A DNA stretch of 6,762 bases from Hyphomicrobium sp. (GTDB lineage: Bacteria > Pseudomonadota > Alphaproteobacteria > Rhizobiales > Hyphomicrobiaceae): assembly GCA_030609245.1 (NCBI GenBank), contig JAUWCP010000127.1, positions 1 to 6,762 on the forward strand. Reading direction: 5' to 3'. This document shows positions 5,270 through 6,762 of the stretch, piece after piece. The notes beneath the pieces are model-generated. The model was not told the DNA's origin and searched no databases. It worked only from the letters and a program-made list of their open reading frames with translations. How positions within the stretch are numbered: the first letter of the stretch is position 1; each line of letters begins with the position of its first letter. A program made the position numbers and the translations under genes.

Positions 5270-6496
5270 TCACCGGGCACAGGCGGCATCGAACCCGGCC
5301 GGCAGCGCGAGCACGGTGACCTCGTCGTCACCGGGGGTAGCGTCGCGGGCGTAGAGTTCGGGAATCACCACCAGCTGTGCGCCATCGGCGTTGCGCCGGA
5401 CCGCCAGGTCGGCGGGCCCGTTCAGGTCGGACATGGTGCCACCTGGCTGGAGCGCGAGAGTGGTGGCAATTTTGCCTTTGCAGCTGACCGTAACCTTGCC
5501 GGGAATGTCGGCACGGATCTGGGCGTTCAGCATCACGCCACCAGCGGTGAAGTCGAGGCCGTCGAGCGCGCCCAGGTTGCCGTCGACCGGCGCCGGCAGC
5601 TTGTTGTTGGCGATGTCCTCCTTGGTCAGCGCGTAGATGCCGCCATTCGCCGGGTCGGCCAAGTCGGCGAATGCCCCGACGGTGTTGACGTAGACCTTGC
5701 CGTCGGTCGGTGAGACCTCGACCCCGTCAGGGTTGCCGGGGACCTCGAGGAACATCGGCGGATCGGCCGGCGCCCGGCCGTCCGCGAGAGCGTCAAGCGC
5801 GCTGTGCGGGATCATCCAGAGGCCGCCCTTACCCTCGAACGGCGGGTCAAACTGATCGGCCCCGATTGCGGTGTCGGTGACGTAGACGTTGCCATCGGCG
5901 TCGAACCCCAGAGCGTTGATCAGGATGATCGGGCTGCCGTTGATCGCCTCGAACACCGACCCCTGGCCGGTGTCGATCTGGCCGAGTACTTCGCCGGCTT
6001 CGTTGAACGCCAGAAGCTTACTGCGCATGCGGGTTGGGTCCTTGACCACCTGACCGTCGCTATCGACGAACGGTGCCGAGCCGGTGCACAGAAAGATCGT
6101 ACCGGCCGGGAACTTCTCTGTAGCCACTGGCAGGACGCCCATGCCGAGCGGCCCGGTCAGGCCGTCGATCAGCTTCTTCTCGACCATCGCCAACTCACCG
6201 TTGGCCTTGACATCCAGCTTACTGATGTATCCCGCGCCCTCGATCCAACCAAAGCCTTCGGACAGATCCCCGGCCTCGGCAGCGTTAGAGATGAACACAT
6301 GGCTGCCATCGGCGCTGAAGATCGCGCCTTCCGGATTGTCGAATGCCTTGAGCACCTGAAGGATGACAGCGGGTGACGGGTGGACCCCGTCGTGGATCTC
6401 CGCCGCCACGACACGATTGTCGGCCCCGGTGCATGCGACCACGGCCGCGAGGGTGGCGGTGAGACCAACCACCAACAGACTTTTCTTGATGAACAT
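5270..6496 (-). CDS. Beta-propeller (SMP-30/NHL-like) lipoprotein, 408 aa
   Basis: The start at 6496 gives a lipoprotein signal peptide: MFIKK, a hydrophobic core (6-20) and a lipobox VVAC with C22 as the likely lipidated cysteine. The residue after C22 is Thr, not Asp, which by the E. coli sorting rule would favour the outer membrane. The mature part has repeated blade-like patterns of the SMP-30/NHL propeller type: NPEGAIFSADGSHVFISN (54-71), LGFDADGNVYVTDT (196-209), NPDGVEVSPTDGKVYVNT (255-272), LDGLDFTAGGVMLN (311-324) and NGPADLAVRRNADGAQL (359-375). Such folds include lactonases, other hydrolases and pure binding proteins; I see no diagnostic catalytic set, so the activity is unknown. 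Three further cysteines are C137, C339 and C406. The frame is open to 6613 with a TTG, but that extension would bury the signal peptide; GGAG lies 11 bp before ATG 6496. The gene is GC-richer than the others (65 and 73% in two 60 bp stretches counted by hand). Confidence 0.85.
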   Translation of the reverse strand: MFIKKSLLVVGLTATLAAVVACTGADNRVVAAEIHDGVHPSPAVILQVLKAFDNPEGAIFSADGSHVFISNAAEAGDLSEGFGWIEGAGYISKLDVKANGELAMVEKKLIDGLTGPLGMGVLPVATEKFPAGTIFLCTGSAPFVDSDGQVVKDPTRMRSKLLAFNEAGEVLGQIDTGQGSVFEAINGSPIILINALGFDADGNVYVTDTAIGADQFDPPFEGKGGLWMIPHSALDALADGRAPADPPMFLEVPGNPDGVEVSPTDGKVYVNTVGAFADLADPANGGIYALTKEDIANNKLPAPVDGNLGALDGLDFTAGGVMLNAQIRADIPGKVTVSCKGKIATTLALQPGGTMSDLNGPADLAVRRNADGAQLVVIPELYARDATPGDDEVTVLALPAGFDAACAR

Positions 6497-6762
6497 TAGA
6501 TTGAACACTCCGGTACGAACTCCTACCCAGTGGCTCGATCGCCATGGATCAATCGAACAGAGGCGTATCGGTATCAGAGAGCCTGAAAAAATGGACCTAG
6601 CCTTTGGTCGCAATCAAACCCCGAGGTCCCCTCCAATCGTGACGCTCATCGAGACCCGGATGTCCGCTTTGGGTCATGTGTGGACGGCGCGTGTTTGGCA
6701 AGAACATTTGGCATGTGATGCAGATCTGGTTGGGTGCGGTCATGTGTTCGGCCTGTTGATGC
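6497..6762. other. Non-coding leader of the lipoprotein gene and window end
   Basis: This stretch contains the presumed promoter region of the lipoprotein gene and a degenerate hairpin repeat at 6660-6686. I see no credible gene in the last 100 bases, although one could begin or end just beyond the window. Confidence 0.45.
6660..6686. repeat. Degenerate intergenic hairpin repeat copy
   Basis: The left arm ATGTCCGCTTTGGGTCA is well kept, but the right arm is decayed to GTGTGGACGG. Only about 6 bp of stem remain (GTCCGC 6662-6667 with GTGGAC 6680-6685, one wobble). Confidence 0.6.

Noticed and set aside
5804..6376. 190-codon plus-strand open frame opposite the lipoprotein gene
   Set aside because: It is antisense to a gene with a clear signal peptide and propeller motifs. 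Long antisense frames are expected in GC-rich DNA.
44..6686. Repeats considered as a CRISPR array
   Set aside because: Copies are scattered over kilobases, diverged, irregularly spaced, and without uniform spacers or cas genes.
1..6762. Search for an insertion sequence, integrase, toxin-antitoxin or defence module
   Set aside because: No transposase, integrase, nuclease, toxin or antitoxin motif was recognised in any credible frame.

Overview
The window looks like chromosomal DNA from an alphaproteobacterium of the Rhizobiales, most likely Bradyrhizobium or a close relative. Three things point there: moderately high GC coding sequence, the style of the fatty acid desaturase and of the cyclopropane fatty acid synthase, and a short hairpin-forming intergenic repeat (arms like ATGTCCGCTT / AAGCGGACAT). 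From memory, that repeat is very common in Bradyrhizobium-type genomes. The assignment is inferred from these features; no database search was done.

Layout from left to right. Positions 1-114 hold a compound intergenic repeat and possibly a tiny remnant of a gene end. A small cytoplasmic protein of unknown function (94 aa, minus strand, 115-399) is divergent from a secreted orphan protein (262 aa, plus strand, 579-1367), and the space between them carries a near-perfect palindrome. A 304 bp gap with a G-rich tract and the best copy of the repeat leads to a cyclopropane-fatty-acyl-phospholipid synthase family methyltransferase (cfa, 413 aa, plus strand, 1672-2913). It converges, with a 29 bp spacer, on a small tetratricopeptide repeat protein (159 aa, minus strand, 2943-3422). 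After a gap with a tandem 14-mer and two more repeat hairpins comes a membrane fatty acid desaturase with all three histidine boxes (about 346 aa, minus strand, 3753-4793). The next gap holds another repeat copy and a 12 bp inverted repeat. The last gene is a beta-propeller lipoprotein (408 aa, minus strand, 5270-6496), followed by a non-coding tail with a degenerate repeat.

The clearest functional theme is membrane lipid modification. The desaturase would introduce cis double bonds into acyl chains, and the Cfa-type enzyme would convert such double bonds in phospholipids to cyclopropane rings. The two genes are on opposite strands with the TPR gene between them, so they are neighbours and not an operon. 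The small protein, the secreted orphan and the lipoprotein have no evident link to this theme. I found no transposase, CRISPR array, phage gene, toxin-antitoxin pair, RNA gene or defence module, and nothing that amounts to a clear new system. The parts most worth a second look are the repeat family in most gaps, the secreted orphan with its AT-richer composition, and the inverted repeats around the gene starts.
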